DNA of 64,000 nucleotides. Origin: Jacaranda mimosifolia. Its lineage: Eukaryota; Streptophyta; Magnoliopsida; Lamiales; Bignoniaceae. Positions 45,793-59,080 of the stretch are shown here, in pieces (position 1 is the first letter of the stretch; every line of letters starts with the position of its first letter). The position numbers and the translations under genes are program-made. The notes beneath the pieces are model-generated. The model was not told the origin of the DNA. It was given only the letters and a program-made list of their open reading frames with translations, and ran no database searches. The stretch is from assembly GCA_018894105.1 (NCBI GenBank), contig CM032131.1, positions 7,652,501 through 7,716,500 on the forward strand, written 5' to 3'.

Positions 45793-48700
45793 GGTCTATA
45801 TGTATACACCAAATATACAAAGTTAATTAAGAGAATGAATACAAAATTTCTGTCCTCAAGCATATAAATATTATAGAATTAATTAATTTAGACGGTCAAA
45901 TGAAATTAAATTCATGAGTAATTCGATTTATTAACAACATAATTATCGTGAAAATCATAATGCATGAAAATTATTACTGTAAATCACGCAGATTGAGTTG
46001 ATCATAAATATATATAAGGTAAAATTAATTTTCAACCGAATAAAAAGAATATATATTCAATGCCGTACACAGGCAATAAGCCATAGACAATCAAATGTAA
46101 ATTCAATTGACAAAATAATTTGATTTATGTGCAGTATTATTGTAATACATGTCACAAGCCAAAGGAACCATTACTGCAAGGCATGGATGTAGGAGTTCAC
46201 ACTAAAAAAAGTTAAGACATCAGTTACAACTAATCCACTGTTAATGCTAAATATTTGTAGTCTTAGTTACAAATTGATCATAGTCGAGTTCAAAGTGAAT
46301 GCTCTCGTAGGTAGCCTTTACTGCAGCAAATCCTTACTTGATGATTATTCTTCTTTCTATATATATATATATATATATATATTTCTAAAGATAGTGCGTA
46401 GTTGATCTATTGCTCTTGCGACTAAATATGGCTATAAATTGATAGCTAGTAATTTTTATTGCTTGTTATTTTAAAAAATTATATTTGCTTCAAAATTATT
46501 AATGGTAACTACGGAATTAATTTTGAGAAATCTTTTCTAGTTTTTTGATAGTACCATAAATGTCTATACTATAAAATTAATTTTCTGATGAATTATAAAC
46601 AATATTTATATACATTGTACGTAGAACCATAACAATAGAATACGTTTTTGTTGCCTCCTATATTGATGGTGATACGAAATATATTTTATACCCAAACTAT
46701 GCGACAATTGCATATTCACAAATCTTATAGAATGACTCTTTGTAGCCTAAATTAACTTGTCATGTAATTCGAAAAGTTAAATTTATCACAAGGATATGCA
46801 TATATATATATATATATATCCATTTGAAAACAAAGAGGTGGGTGGGCGCGGGTACGAGAGAAAGGAGGGCTAAAGTCTTTCTTTAATGACATATATCATA
46901 TATGTTGGGGAGGATAGTTGGAATTTTGATGTTGACAAAGTTTAGTGATGGGACTTCAAACGTGATAAGATAAGGATAGTTCGGACCACAAAGATGTGAA
47001 TGTAAGGAAAAAATAAAAAATTAAAAATAAAAAATTAAGAAAGAAGAATTAAGAAGAAAGAAAACTCCTCTGATCCCCCAAAAAGAAGAGAAAAAGCAGC
47101 CTTTTGATGCTGCTATTGGCATGTGCCTCTTCTCCACATTATTATTCCCTTTATTCTTTCATAATCCCATCAGCCAAACTCTCCATACAGATAGGTGCAG
47201 CTCCTCTGTCCCCAAACATTTTCAGCCTCTTGTCAATGGTTACTTTACTTTGCCAGACAAGTGATTTTCCTTTTCCATCCATCACAATTCCCACAGGCTT
47301 TATTGTGGATTAAGACTTGGCTGGGTTGGCACCGGGTATTGGAACTTAGCCTAACAAGTTTCATAACTATAGCAATATTTTGCAAGAAATTATAAGCTAC
47401 AAGTGAGATTTCAGCTAAGATATTCGAGTTTTATAAGCCATTAACTCGAGTTGATATAATTTAGACTGGATATGCATTCTATAAGTATGTATAAATTGAA
47501 TTGGAAGATTTAAATTGTATTTCAGAATGAGGAACATTATAAGAAGAGATGCAATCATTCAGATCGTTGTTTGGCAACCAAAGGATTTATATACTAGATT
47601 TGCATTATGGTTTTTTGACAATTAGGTCAAGTAATAGATCTAACGTGAAATTAAATATACTGGATCACAATCAATTCTAACTATCAAAAATTCTCTGAAA
47701 TTTGAGGATAATGAGAGGATTCAATAGTTCCTTGAATGGTGTAGAATAATAGCATATTTAAGTTATAAAAAGAAGAGTGATAATTTAGATTTCTGTCACG
47801 TCGAACCTTCGTATCGTCATAAGATAGTATTATCTATATATCTTTCATGGTCTAGATTATGGGCCATATCTAGGTTATTGGCAGATCAAGTTGAACCAAT
47901 ATAGAAAGAATGAGAATTTTAAAGTGTATATATGGAGGGACAATAATTTTAAGTAATAGGAGGACAAAAATAGTATTTTAGCCATTCTATAAATGCGTAT
48001 AGTATAGTGTTGTCTGTATCACAGTACTGCTTTCTCTCTGCTCCAATATTACAGCATGATGGACTTGAGTCGCATAAAAGATAATTAATATCTAAGGAAA
48101 AATTACAGAAAAAGGATGAAATTAATGATTAATTTGTCGAAGAACTTGTTTTCAATTGGGTGATGTCTATATGCATTGTAGCCAGCTTGCCAAGACAGTT
48201 ACCTAGTCCATTTCCATGTCGGGCCCCTTTTCAATTATGTAGTCGTCGAGCTGGGGATTGGCTTATCACTGTGTTTAAGAACAACCTCATAATTTGCGAG
48301 AATCCTCTATAATGCGTGACCATTAGTGTCTTCTATAATGTGAACAACAGTAGTGGCATGGCCAAGTTTTGTTGTATCCCATAGCGGCCCTAAATCCAGA
48401 GCTTTTTGATTGCTAATTATTTGGACACAAGATGTCAGCACTGAATTATGTACTTGAATCAAAGATTTCTTGTAATATTTATTGTGCGTGTGCTGAATTA
48501 TACTAATTAATGATATGTTTTATGTTCGGATTCTTCTGAATATGTCCACAATGTGTCGAAAGCAAAGCTCTTTGATGAATACTTATATATTTCTGCTGAC
48601 ATTATATATGAAAGATTTGGCACAGAAATTCTTTGCTAAAGTTGGATGCATCGTACTCGGGCGGATATGGCCTCTCCGCCCTCTATTCCACCAAAAATCA

Positions 48701-50216
48701 ATCGATTTACTTTGAAAAGAATAAAAAAAATTAAAGGGAGCCACTATGGTGCTGGGAAGGCTAGAGCTTTACTTGTTATTAAAATAATAGTAGCAATAAG
48801 TAAGTTTGGGAATTATTTTTTGCAAGGCTCGAGTCTAATAAATACTTGTTAGTCGAATAAAGGAGTTTCAAATTGAGTTATATTGCGTCTCAATTTAATT
48901 GATAAATGTAGAAATTTGAATTAAACAAGAAATCAAGCACAAGCAACTAATTGCAATAAGATTTAACGTGGTTAGATTTTAAATTGATAGTCTGTGTACA
49001 CGATGAGAGGAGAAATTAAATTCATTATGAATCAAATTTTAGGAGTACAGAGATGTCTTGATTCGAACTCAATTTCATAATACCCATCCCCTTCTTTGTG
49101 TTTAATGACTTAAAACCCAACCTAGTTGCACCTCAAAGTGTTTCCCACACTCAAAAATTGATCCCACATGAAAAATCCCTGATACAAAAGCCTAAATCGT
49201 GAATTAATTAAAAAAAAAAAAAGAAAAATGAAGAAAAATTGCCATGGCACCCAAACAACTTTGGCTGCTTCTAATTTATTTTTCTTCAAAATTACTAGAC
49301 ATAAGTTAACATGTTAACTTTTTACAGGTGGAGTTGATTTAAAGTTAATTCATTTTCTACAAGTACAAATGGCTAGTGCTGTTGGGAATACTGGAGTAAA
49401 AATTCTCGAACACATAAGTCAGTGATTAATTTTGGAGGAAGTAATTTGAACAAAACATGAATTGCACACAATAAAATTATACATGTAAATCGGTGGATGA
49501 AGAAGTTTTTACAGAATTGTTTCATTTGACAAGTAATATGTGGATGAAATGCTTTCATTCAAAATTTGAGAATTGAGATTAATGGAGCTTTTAAATTGAA
49601 TTGAGTATCTTTAAATTTTGCTTATGTTTGATGTACAATTCTTCTAGGCACAAATCTCAGGACTAGAAACATGGATGGCAAAGAAAACTTTTCCAGAACT
49701 TAATTAATTATTGATCGGGAAACTACTTGCTAAAAGATCTCAACTCAGAAGATCGATATCTATTGAATTATAACATGTATACATGCTAAAATAGTTTTCT
49801 TGCTATAGCAAAATAAACAATTAATTGCAAATATTGCTTATTTCGATCGATTATTTGGTCCCCCCAACGCATTCTCAGTTTTGACTTTATTACCACCCAT
49901 AAAAGTGAATGTCACAATCATGACACACATTTGTGTTTTTGTTGATTGAAAAGTGGATCCTTGCTACTACATTTTTGTACTAGATGGGTGGGTGTCTATG
50001 TTATTGATAATCATACGACATTACCACGTCGAAGACATTAACTATCCGAGCCCTCGTCCGTGGTCCATAAAATTTTTTTTGCACCTATCAAGTTTGCTTG
50101 GATCAAACACACAATTACAAAATAAGTAAATTGCGCCAACTAAGTAATTGCTAATTAGTGTATAATTTAATCATTCTATGATGAAGTTTGTACATATATA
50201 TATGTATATATATATA
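45793..50216. other. Intergenic DNA, no gene recognised
   Basis: AT-rich with small open frames lacking motifs or a convincing start context. (AT)n tracts are at 46358-46382 and 46801-46820. A-rich stretches near 47005-47070 and 49211-49225 may be old poly(A) tails, but no element body could be attached to them. Confidence 0.6.
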
Positions 50217-50821
50217 TGTTAGGTTTCCTTATTAAGAGACCAAACTTCTGCATATTATCTTTTCTATATAAGTTTATCAATAGGTTTATAAAGATTTTCA
50301 AGGCAACTAGCCATTGCATAAACTAAGGAAATCCTACCTTGGAAGATGCTGCTATCTTTGTAAGAAAGGAAACATGCAAAATATGTGGCTGCAGTCTAGC
50401 ATTCTAAACATGGTAATAGCAAGGTGTATTTACTCTATAATAGACTAGCAAAATAAAGTGAGTTTCACAATATACTTTATAAGCCTTTAGTTGCTTGCAT
50501 TCAGTTAAGTGAGTACTTGTGTATTGCTGTCATATAGTTAGCCTTTTGTGGCAGTGCAAGTTCTAGCCTTTTGGTACTTTGTATCTTGTATATGCTTTTC
50601 TTCTAATAAAATTGCAGGTTCAAAATCCGAAGTGTTATAACTTAGGTAGTTGAGTAGGCTTGCCAAACTACTATAAATTATTTGTCTCTTTTTCTTATTG
50701 CATTGTCTATTTTTGTTATCTCTGAAATTTCAGTCTTAACTGGAAGTTCTAGTTCAGCATGTTCATATTGTATTTGACTCATCTTAAGTTCTTTATCCCT
50801 CTGGGACCTTATTAACTTTGA
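50217..50821 (+). repeat. 5' LTR of the Sirevirus-type element
   Basis: Starts tgttaggtttcc. The 3' edge is set by comparison with the other LTR (…aacttt-ga against …atttt-ca). A short indel near 50247 (about 12 bases) separates the two copies. A degraded primer-binding site (GGCATTCGAGCC at about 50825-50836) follows. Confidence 0.9.
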
Positions 50822-50853
50822 ATCGGCATTCGAGCCAGATTGATTCCTCTCTA

Positions 50854-52155
50854 ATGGCTGCCTCAAGTTTTGATATCTATGTAGAATGTCAATCTCATTC
50901 TCCTCCACTCTTGTTTGATGGAACAAATCTTACTGCAGAAGATACAAAAATCCTATCAACAAACGCTAAGATGAAAAACATTATGTCATGTGCCCTTCTC
51001 AAAGAAGAATACAATCACATCAGTACTTGCTCCTCAGCAAAAGAAATGTGGGACATGTTACATATTACCCATGAAGGAACCTCTCATGTAAAATTGGAAA
51101 GAATTGCTCTTCTAACTCACCAATTTGAAATGTTTTCAATGAAAACAGGTGAATCTATAAGTCAAATGTATGCTCGCTTTATGGAAATTGTGAGCCTAAT
51201 GTTTGCTCTGGGAAAAATTATCTCGGAAAGTGAGCAAGTCATAAAAATCTTGCACTCCTTACCCGAAGAATGGAATCCAAAATTGATAGCTATTCATGAA
51301 GCAAAGAATATAGAAAAGATGACCATGGGTGAACTCATTAGCTCCCTCACCTCACATGAAACGACTCTCTTGAGTAAGGAAAAAAGTTCCAAAGGTAAAA
51401 ACAAGAAAAATATAGCCTTCAATGCTAAAAACGGAGACTGGAATGATGACTTGGGAGACCTTGATGAAGAAACCATAAATGAGGAAATTGCATTGGTTAC
51501 TAGGCGTTTAAGGCAACCCACTCAAGCGAAAGGGAAATTCAAAAAGGACCTAAGATCCAACTTCAAGAGAAATGAATACTAGAAGTCAGAACAAATCATA
51601 TGCCATGAGTGTCATGAAGTGGGTCACAAAAGACCAGACTGTCCAAAGCTGAGAAGAAGTCCTAAACCTGAAAGAAGTTCCAGACCAAGAGCTATGACAA
51701 TTACATGGGACGACTATGATTCAGATCAATTTGACCTTGAAGACAATTGTTTAATGGCAGACAAGCAGATAATCTTTAATTTTGTATGTGATTTTGAAAG
51801 TTTTGAGTTCGATTATGAGAGTACCAGTTCACTGAACGTACATGCTGAGTGTCACAATCAGTTAACTGAATTGGAAATAGAATTAAACTCTTTTAGGGCA
51901 ATTACAAAACATTATTAGTGAAAAGGCAGAGATAGTCCATGTCTATAACAATATCATAAAAAAGGTATCGAAAGATAGAAATATAGTAGTTATAAAGAAT
52001 AAAGAAATAGAAAAACAAGTAGAGATTCTTCTAGAAGAAAATTACTCATTAAAGGGGAAACTGAAACGGAAAATACCTATCATAGAAAGAACTACTAAAA
52101 ATCCCAGAATCTGCCACACTTGCAATCATGTTGGGCACTTCTCCTATAAATGTTG
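50854..52155 (+). pseudogene. Sirevirus gag with two zinc knuckles
   Basis: Starts at ATG 50854 (MAASSFDIYVECQSHSPP), just after the primer-binding site; the frame is also open upstream but that part is LTR. The capsid core includes AKEMWDMLHITHEGTSHVK and LTHQFEMFSMKTGESISQM. A TAG at 51580-51582 precedes the first knuckle, CHECHEVGHKRPDC (about 51601-51642), and the same frame continues to 51918. A frameshift then leads into a coiled-coil-like Lys/Glu stretch and a second knuckle, CHTCNHVGHFSYKC (about 52113-52154), followed by a TGA. After it KLGPSNKWV matches the GPKxxWV words usual in this lineage. The role would be RNA packaging in virus-like particles. Confidence 0.85.
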
Positions 52156-55100
52156 AATAAAAAGACACATTGGAACTAAGTATGTGTGGGTTAAAAAGAC
52201 TAACAAACTAGGACCCAGTAATAAGTGGGTATCTAAAAGGTTAAACATCCGTGATGCAGGAGCTGACGAAGAAAACAAGAGAAAAATGTCATTTGGACAG
52301 TGGATGTTCTAGACATATGACAGGTAAGTCATTGTTCTCAGACCTACAGCGATTCGATGGAGGAAATGTCTTATCTGCAAATAACACCAAAGGCAAAATA
52401 GTCGGAAAAGGTACTATTAGCAAAAATATTGTAACTTGCATAGAAAATGTATGGCTGGTAAAAGGGCTAAAACACAATTTCCTAAGTATTAGCCAACTAT
52501 GTGACAGTGGTTGTCAGGTACATTTTCAACCTTCACTTTGCATTGTGTCAAAAAATGATGTAACTGTATTCACTGCCACTAGATAGGAACATCTATTGCA
52601 TTAATCTGAGTGATCTCATAAACAAAAATGTAGAATGTCTCATTGCATCAGAAGACCATAGTTGGACATAGCATAAACCCGTAGGTCACGCAAACATGAA
52701 TTTGCTAAATCATATTGTTAAAAAGGGTCTTGTAAGAGGTATTCTAAATCTGAACTTTAGTAAAAACAAAGTTTGCTATGCTTGTGTTAAAGGAAAACAG
52801 ATAAAAACTTCTTTCAAGCCTATAAATGATGTATCTTCCTCAAAACTGCTTGATCTTCTTCATCTAGATCTTTTTGGTCCAATGCAAACTCAAACACTTG
52901 GTGGTAGCAAATATGTGTTTATAATTGTGGATGATTTTTCACGCTTCACCTGGGTGCAATTTTTGTGTCACAAAAATGATGCATTAAGGTCTTTCATTTC
53001 ACTCACAAAGAGAATACAAAATGAAAAATGTCACATCTTTAAGTTCATAAAGAGTGATCATAGACAGAAATTTGAGAATTCAGATTTCAGTAATTTTTGT
53101 GATGGATTTGGTTATGCTCATAAATTTTTTGCTCCTAGAACACCCCAACAAAATGGGGTAGTTGAAAGAAAAAACAGGGTACTCCAAGAAATGACGATAT
53201 TAATGCTAAATGAATATAATTTTCCAAATACCTTCTGGGGAGAAGCAATCAACACAGCATGCTATGTGATCAATAGAGTTTTCCTCAAACCTTTCATCAA
53301 AAAGGCACCTTATGAACTGTGGAATGAAAAAGTTCCAAACATTTCATATTTTTGAATCTTTGGATGCAAGTGTCACATTCTCATCGATAGAGGCCCACGA
53401 GGTAAATTTGATTCAAAATCTGACGAGGGCATTTTTGATGGATACTCAATTCAAAGTAAAGCATATAGAGTTTTTAACAAACGAAATCGAGTAGTCCAAG
53501 AAACTATTCATGTGGTATTTGATGAAACTAACCCACTAGCTGCTAAGGTGTCATGGACGGACTCTATATTGTAGCAGAACAACCGTCTGTCCATGTGGTA
53601 TCTCAGGTTTCACCTAACCTTCAATCCGTCAATGTTCATCTCGAGTCTTTTTGATGACCCATTACTCGTTTCGGCCCAATAACTTACAGCATAAGCATCA
53701 GAACGCCTTCCGGTACTTGCATACTCGCCTATTTTGAATGCCCAATCATTGAAAGCTCGCGTCTGTTACACCGAGCGTGTTTCCTTAATGGTCCCCGACT
53801 AGCCAGTATGCACGTTCTCAATCTAAGGTCCCTTATGTCTATCTCTCGATGGCAAAGGAGAAATCTTGCTCTCTCATCATTGAGGGTTGCTCGTGCGCCC
53901 ACAACGCAATCCTCATGCTCATCACTCGCTCGAAGCGCTTATGTCGTGCCGTAGTGTCCTTCATTTGTGCCTCGCATGAGTAGGGCCACATGTAAGTCCA
54001 AGGCTTATGTGATGTGCTATCATTTTATATTAGTCCCACATGAAGCATTGGACATCATTTTCTACTTGGTAGCATCATGCTTTAACCTGCATGCTATACG
54101 GCATCGCCCCACGACCGCACGTCTTAAGCCAACGGACCCCTGCAGCAAGGCTAGAACCTATAGCGCGTGCTTTGCGAGTTAGTTCACGAAACATTTGGGT
54201 GATGTCTAGATCACTCAATAGGCCTTGCGGTGTTGCCCCATAATTTTCGAAACCTGTGGGGCAATAGTGTTTCTACATCACAACCTCTCGGCACCTTCCC
54301 GAACCCAACGTGAGCCCTCCTGGCTCCACGTTGCCCGATCGATTCCTGACTAGTCCAGGGACTCTAAGCATTCCTTTGAGATGTCTGGAGTCGGCCCTTG
54401 AAGGCTCCCTATCGCCTTCAAGGAGTTGCTCACTTAGTGCCGTCACAACACAAGGAAGACTGGTCGGTGCCCATTGTGGCATGCCCTCTGACACTCAGAC
54501 ATGCCTATCCCCCTTATAATAGGTTTAAAAAAGATTTATCTTTTTCCTGTAGTAGACATTGAAATGCCGATGACGTATATATTTGCGCAACTTCCTTTTT
54601 CGGCATCCAAATCACTTGCCGCTCGAACCGTTGGACAGCTCTTGGCTTCTACATTAATTCTACAAAGTTCAAGCCCCATCCGATTCTCCATGGAACAGTA
54701 ATTACCCTTGCAATAGGCTAGAATCAGAACAATGCTACTATACTACCACGTTCTAAAGATCTTTGCCGTTTCCTATCCAAACGAAACCGTCTACTGGTCA
54801 AACTTGGTGGGAACATTCCCATCACCTCAAAGAACATCCCAGTAAAATAGTTTCACAAAACTTCTTTCCCAAGCCACTTTGCTCAATGCATCTTTGCGCT
54901 ACCCGCATGCAGTAAACTGCTCTTGGTTGCCCTTAATGATTGGTGCCCAAACGGACATGGAATGACTTCAAACTTGAGGGAAAGCATCCTCATACCTCAA
55001 GGAATATGCCATTATAACAGTTTTGCAATCCACACCTCGTAAGAGTATCTGCTCATGGGGCCGTCTCCGCCCTTATGCGCTAGCCAGCAATACCTTGTTG

Positions 55101-56958
55101 CTCCTAAAGCCTCCTCAAGTCACGATTGCCACTCTACTCCAAGGTGCGACCCGTGACACAAGAAAACCTTGAGCATTGAATATGCAGGAGCTAAACAAGT
55201 TATTGAAATTATTCAACAAGGTCCTGAGATTTCAGAAAGGAGTAATCCCCCAACAGATGATATGACTGGAAGTTCCAACAACGATAGTGGTGAAAAATTG
55301 AGAAAATTCAAACATTCTTCCAACCAAACCAACAACATAATTGGGGATCCCTAAGGAGCAATTAATACAAGATCTCGTGCAAAAGAGGGATCTTCTAATA
55401 TTACTAATGTTGTATTCCTTTCTCCTACAAAACCCAGAAGTATTAAAGAAACTTTAAATGATGAATCCTGGGTTATAGGAATGAAGGACGAACTGTCACA
55501 GTTTGACAAAAACAACGTCTGGAAGTTAGTCGAAAGACCCTTATAACATACTGTGTTGGAACTAAGTGGGTATTTCACAACAAACTGGATGACGAAGGTA
55601 ATGTTATAAAAAACAAGGCAAGACTAGTTGCCAAGGGATACTCTCAACAAGAAGGTATTGACTGTGATGAAACTTATGCTCCTATTGCACGACTTGAATC
55701 CATTCACATGCTTTTGGCTTATGCATCTCATAAAAATTTTACTCTTTTTCAAATAGATGTAAAGAGTGTCTTCTTAAATAGATTTATAAAAGAGGAAGTC
55801 TTTGTTGAATAGCCACTTGGTTTCAAAAACTCCACTTTTCCAAATCATGTTTTTAAACTATCAAAAGCTCTTTAGGGTCTAAAGCAAGCCCATAAAGCCT
55901 GTTACGAACGTCTAAGCAACTTTCGTTTATCAAAAAGTTTCTGTATGGGTGCTGTTGACACCACTCTTTTCACAAAAAACTCTCAAAATCGTATTTTACT
56001 AGTGTAAATTTATGTAGATGATATTATTTTTAGTAGAACAAAAATTGACTCATGTGAAGACTTTGTTACATGCATGCAAACTGAATTTGAAATGAGTCTT
56101 ATGGGATATCTCAATTACTTTCTTGGTCTTCAAATTAAACAAACTCCTTAAAGAATTTTTCTTTATTAGGAAAAGTACACTAAAGAATTACTAAAAAAGT
56201 TCCGAATGGAGGACTATAAGGAAACACCACTTCTAATGACACCCAACACCAAGCTGGAACTTGATCAATCCAAAAAGAGCATTGATGAAACCTTGTACTG
56301 AGGGATGATAGGAAGCTTGTTATACTTAACCGTGAGTCGACCAGATACACTATTCTCCACCAGTCTTTGTGCACGATTTTAGGGAGATCCAAAAGAATCA
56401 CATCTCAAAGCTGTCCGAAGAATTCTTCGATATCTAAAAGGATCTTCTCAACTGGGTCTCTGGTATCCTTGGTCAAACTCATTTACTCTTACTAGATTCT
56501 CTGATGCTGATTATGCAGGGTGTAAAATTGACCACAAAAGTACCACTAGAACTTGCCAACTTCTTGGTCAATACTTGGTGAGTTGGTGCAATAAAAAATA
56601 AAATGTTGTAGCCTTATCCACTACGGAAGCTAAATACATGGCTCTAGGGAATTGCTGCACACAGGTAATATGGATAAAACGGACATTATATGACTTTGGT
56701 TTAAATTTTTCATGTGTTCCTATTAATTGTGACAATACCAGTGCTATTAACATCACAAAGAATCCTGTACACCATTCATGCACAAAGCACATAGAGATCA
56801 GGCATCGTTTTATTAAGGATCATGGTTCTAATGGGCATATCTGCATAAACTATGTGCATACCACAAATCAACTTGCTGACATATTTACCAAACCGTTAGT
56901 AGAGGAAAGATTCTGTTTTCTTAAAGAGAAATTAGGAATAAAAAATTTCCTCATGTAA
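52156..56958 (+). pseudogene. Sirevirus pol (protease, integrase, RT, RNase H), broken and interrupted
   Basis: Protease begins near 52275 with [12 protein letters not shown] (DSG active site). Integrase: a zinc-finger half with CYACVKGKQ (about 52775) and a core with LLHLDLFGPM (about 52853), IIVDDFSRFTWV (about 52921) and QQNGVVERKNR (about 53146). A solo LTR occupies 53549-55158. RT follows with [20 protein letters not shown] (about 55615), [19 protein letters not shown] (about 56008) and YFLGLQIKQTP. RNase H has DADYAG (about 56502) and ALSTTEAKYMALG (56611-56649), and ends with ADIFTKPLVEERF. At least nine in-frame stops lie in the RT/RH part (for example near 55811, 55873, 56005, 56147, 56167, 56299, 56380 and 56599). 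No active protein is possible. Confidence 0.9.
53549..55158. mobile_element. Solo LTR of a second retrotransposon inside the Sirevirus pol
   Basis: 1610 bp, GC-richer than its surroundings, starting TGTCATGG and ending CCGTGACA (TGTCA/TGACA inverted ends). The pol reading stops at its left edge and resumes at its right edge. Flanking pentamers are taagg (53544-53548) and caaga (55159-55163), matching 3/5, so this is an old duplication with point changes. No coding signal inside. The TGTCA…TGACA ends are common in gypsy chromoviruses; family not determined. Confidence 0.75.
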
Positions 56959-57181
56959 TTTGTGGTCTGTTCAAATCTCTTTCCTAACATTAAAATTTCT
57001 TCCTTAATAACTTTCTATCTGATTGCCAGATATCTTACCTTGATTTACAAAAGCCCAAATTACATTCAAATTTTTGCAAAATCTAAAACTTTATTTCCTA
57101 TACTAGGTAACCTTTTTCTTTCCCAAAAAAAACCCATTCCTTCCCCAGAAACATCTCTCCACTGAAAATCACATCGCCACC

Positions 57182-58664
57182 ATGTCTCCTCCGTCCTTCC
57201 GCTGTTGTCTCCGCAAGTGGCATTTCTTTTAGTTTCACTACTTGAAGCAACAACTTATAACTGGCGTTGCCTTATCGTCTCTGATACTGACTCTAAACAC
57301 ACAACACCGCTCTCCCTACATGCGCCATCATCAAATCATACCTATTCTTCTGTCGGTGATACTCCTCCGCATTCTCCAGTCAATAAAACCCTTCTTCTTC
57401 GGTCGCCTAATCGTTCGCCATCACCAAACCTTTTCTCTCTGACAAACTTCAATGACTCGATCTTCCACAATTGGGACTTCAACCATGTACTAGATATCCT
57501 CAAATTCCCTGTTCCTCACTCCCATGAGGCATTTGTCTCTCACCTTAAGAACATAAACATCGATAGGGGATGTGCCGTTGACTTCTCTACTCTTCCCCAA
57601 TCACTTGAATGGATTCACTGTCTTGGCTAAAAGGATGTGATGAGCATCGACGAGCCCGTCTATCTATTTATTGTTTAATTATTCTATGCCAATCTCACCT
57701 CAAAAGAGGACCCGATAACCCACTCTTGTTCTTTAGTTTACTATTTTAGGAGTTCCTGTCATTCTCACTAAGGCCAAAATAAATCAATATCTGGGATTGA
57801 ATAACTCTGGTATTAAATTTTATGCTTGCGGTGAATGGTGCTCTGATCCATGTCTTAACTTATCTCATGTCAAATATCTGTTATGGAATGGAAAATCTCC
57901 TAAATTGGCTGGTGGCAAAGCCCTTCATAAACTTGAAATCGATCACTTCTTTATGCATCGACTCATCACCATTACCCTGCTCTCTAGTACCTCCACCAGT
58001 GGTGAACATTCCATTGACATGAACAGGCTTTCAGTTTTTCTTCTCTACATGGCTATAACTGGTCAGCCTGTGAATATTGGCTACCTGTGCTTCATTATAT
58101 CTATTATGCACTCCATCACTGTTCAAAAAATCTTCTGTATGGAATGTTGCTTACAAACATCCTCAAGCAAAAAAGAGTCTTCTTTCCTTCTTCTTGGATT
58201 GAAGAGCCCTATGATCAAAAAATTGTAACTTTAAATAGCCTAAAAAATACAAATTCAGTATGAGGATGGTGTGTGGTTTAAGGGAACTTCTAATACTCCT
58301 ACTCTTGTTCCCCTATGGCAATCACATCGCCACACTGGTAAACAACATCTTACAATTTCCCCACCCTGACCATGACATACACTCTGTCGCCTCTAGGCCA
58401 GTTACTTCAAAAAAAGGAACCATAACTCCTGAACTTTCTAGCTACCTCATCACCTTTGTTGCAACTCTCTCCACCAAGCTTGACTTTCTTCAAACTCAAC
58501 TAACTGAGCTGGTAACCACTGTTGCAAATCTGAATACTAAAATCATTGCTTTTCCATCCAACTTTGAAGACAACTTTCAAAAGTCACAACATTGTATTTT
58601 AGATCTTCGTCATGAGATCAAAGATCTTTGCTACAGTCTTCGAAAATGTTCCCATGATCACTGA
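57182..58664 (+). pseudogene. Third reading frame after pol (env-like protein of Sireviruses), decayed
   Basis: About 220 bases after pol a further coding region starts, possibly at ATG 57182. It reads through frames broken near 57240, 57630 and 58230. Pieces: a Ser/Pro-rich head (PHSPVNKTLLLRSPNRSPSP, about 57315-57375); a middle part with ILKFPVPHSHEAFVSHLKN; then LGLNNSGIKFYACGEW and ALHKLEIDHFFMHRLITITL with LSVFLLYMAITGQPVNIGYL (57800-58085); and a C-terminal coiled-coil-like part (TLSTKLDFLQTQLTELVTT, about 58465-58525). Position, length and layout match the so-called envelope-like gene of SIRE-type elements, whose function is unproven; I saw no clear signal peptide or fusion-peptide feature. 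Confidence 0.6.
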
Positions 58665-59080
58665 TCTTTTTGATGATGAAGGTGGAGACTAAGCCTCGTT
58701 GATGCTGCTTTCTGTTTAAACTTGGCTATTGTATTTTGTTAATGTTTCTTTTGGCATCTGTTTAGGCCTCACTATTCTAATAATGTTTTTTTTGGCATTT
58801 GTTAAAACTAATTAGACTTCACTATCGTATGGTGACTGATAGCATGACACATTATCTATAAGTTTTATCTCTTTGCTCTCTTTTGCTCTTTAAATGCTAT
58901 AACAAGATGTTAGTCATACTTGCTAATACTTGCTGCATATCTTGGCTCTTATCTTGAATGAGATATAGATCTATGGCTGGAATATACACTTGCACAAAGA
59001 TATCCTATAATTACATTTGACTGGGGTGGCGGGGGGGGGGGGGGTGAGGCAGCATTGGTCATCATAAAAAATGAGGAGTT
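58665..59080 (+). other. 3' untranslated region and G-tract before the 3' LTR
   Basis: Contains LVDAAFCLNLAIV-like wording just after the env-like frame, which recalls the 3' part of SIRE elements, and a run of 14 G residues at 59031-59044. The G-run is the best candidate for a polypurine tract, but it lies 36 bases from the LTR, so the true priming site is uncertain (gaggcagc and aaaaaatgaggag lie closer). Confidence 0.5.

Noticed and set aside
47070..47145. Possible microRNA precursor: catgtgcctcttctccaca resembles a miR164 star strand and lies in a region with GCAGC/GCTGC pairing.
   Set aside because: The matching mature-strand word (tggagaagcagggcac…) is not present nearby on either arm, and the visible stem is short and interrupted.
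53967..54701. Several 60-75-codon frames in the GC-rich segment inside pol.
   Set aside because: Frames are expected to be longer in GC-rich DNA; no motifs; the segment has LTR-type ends.
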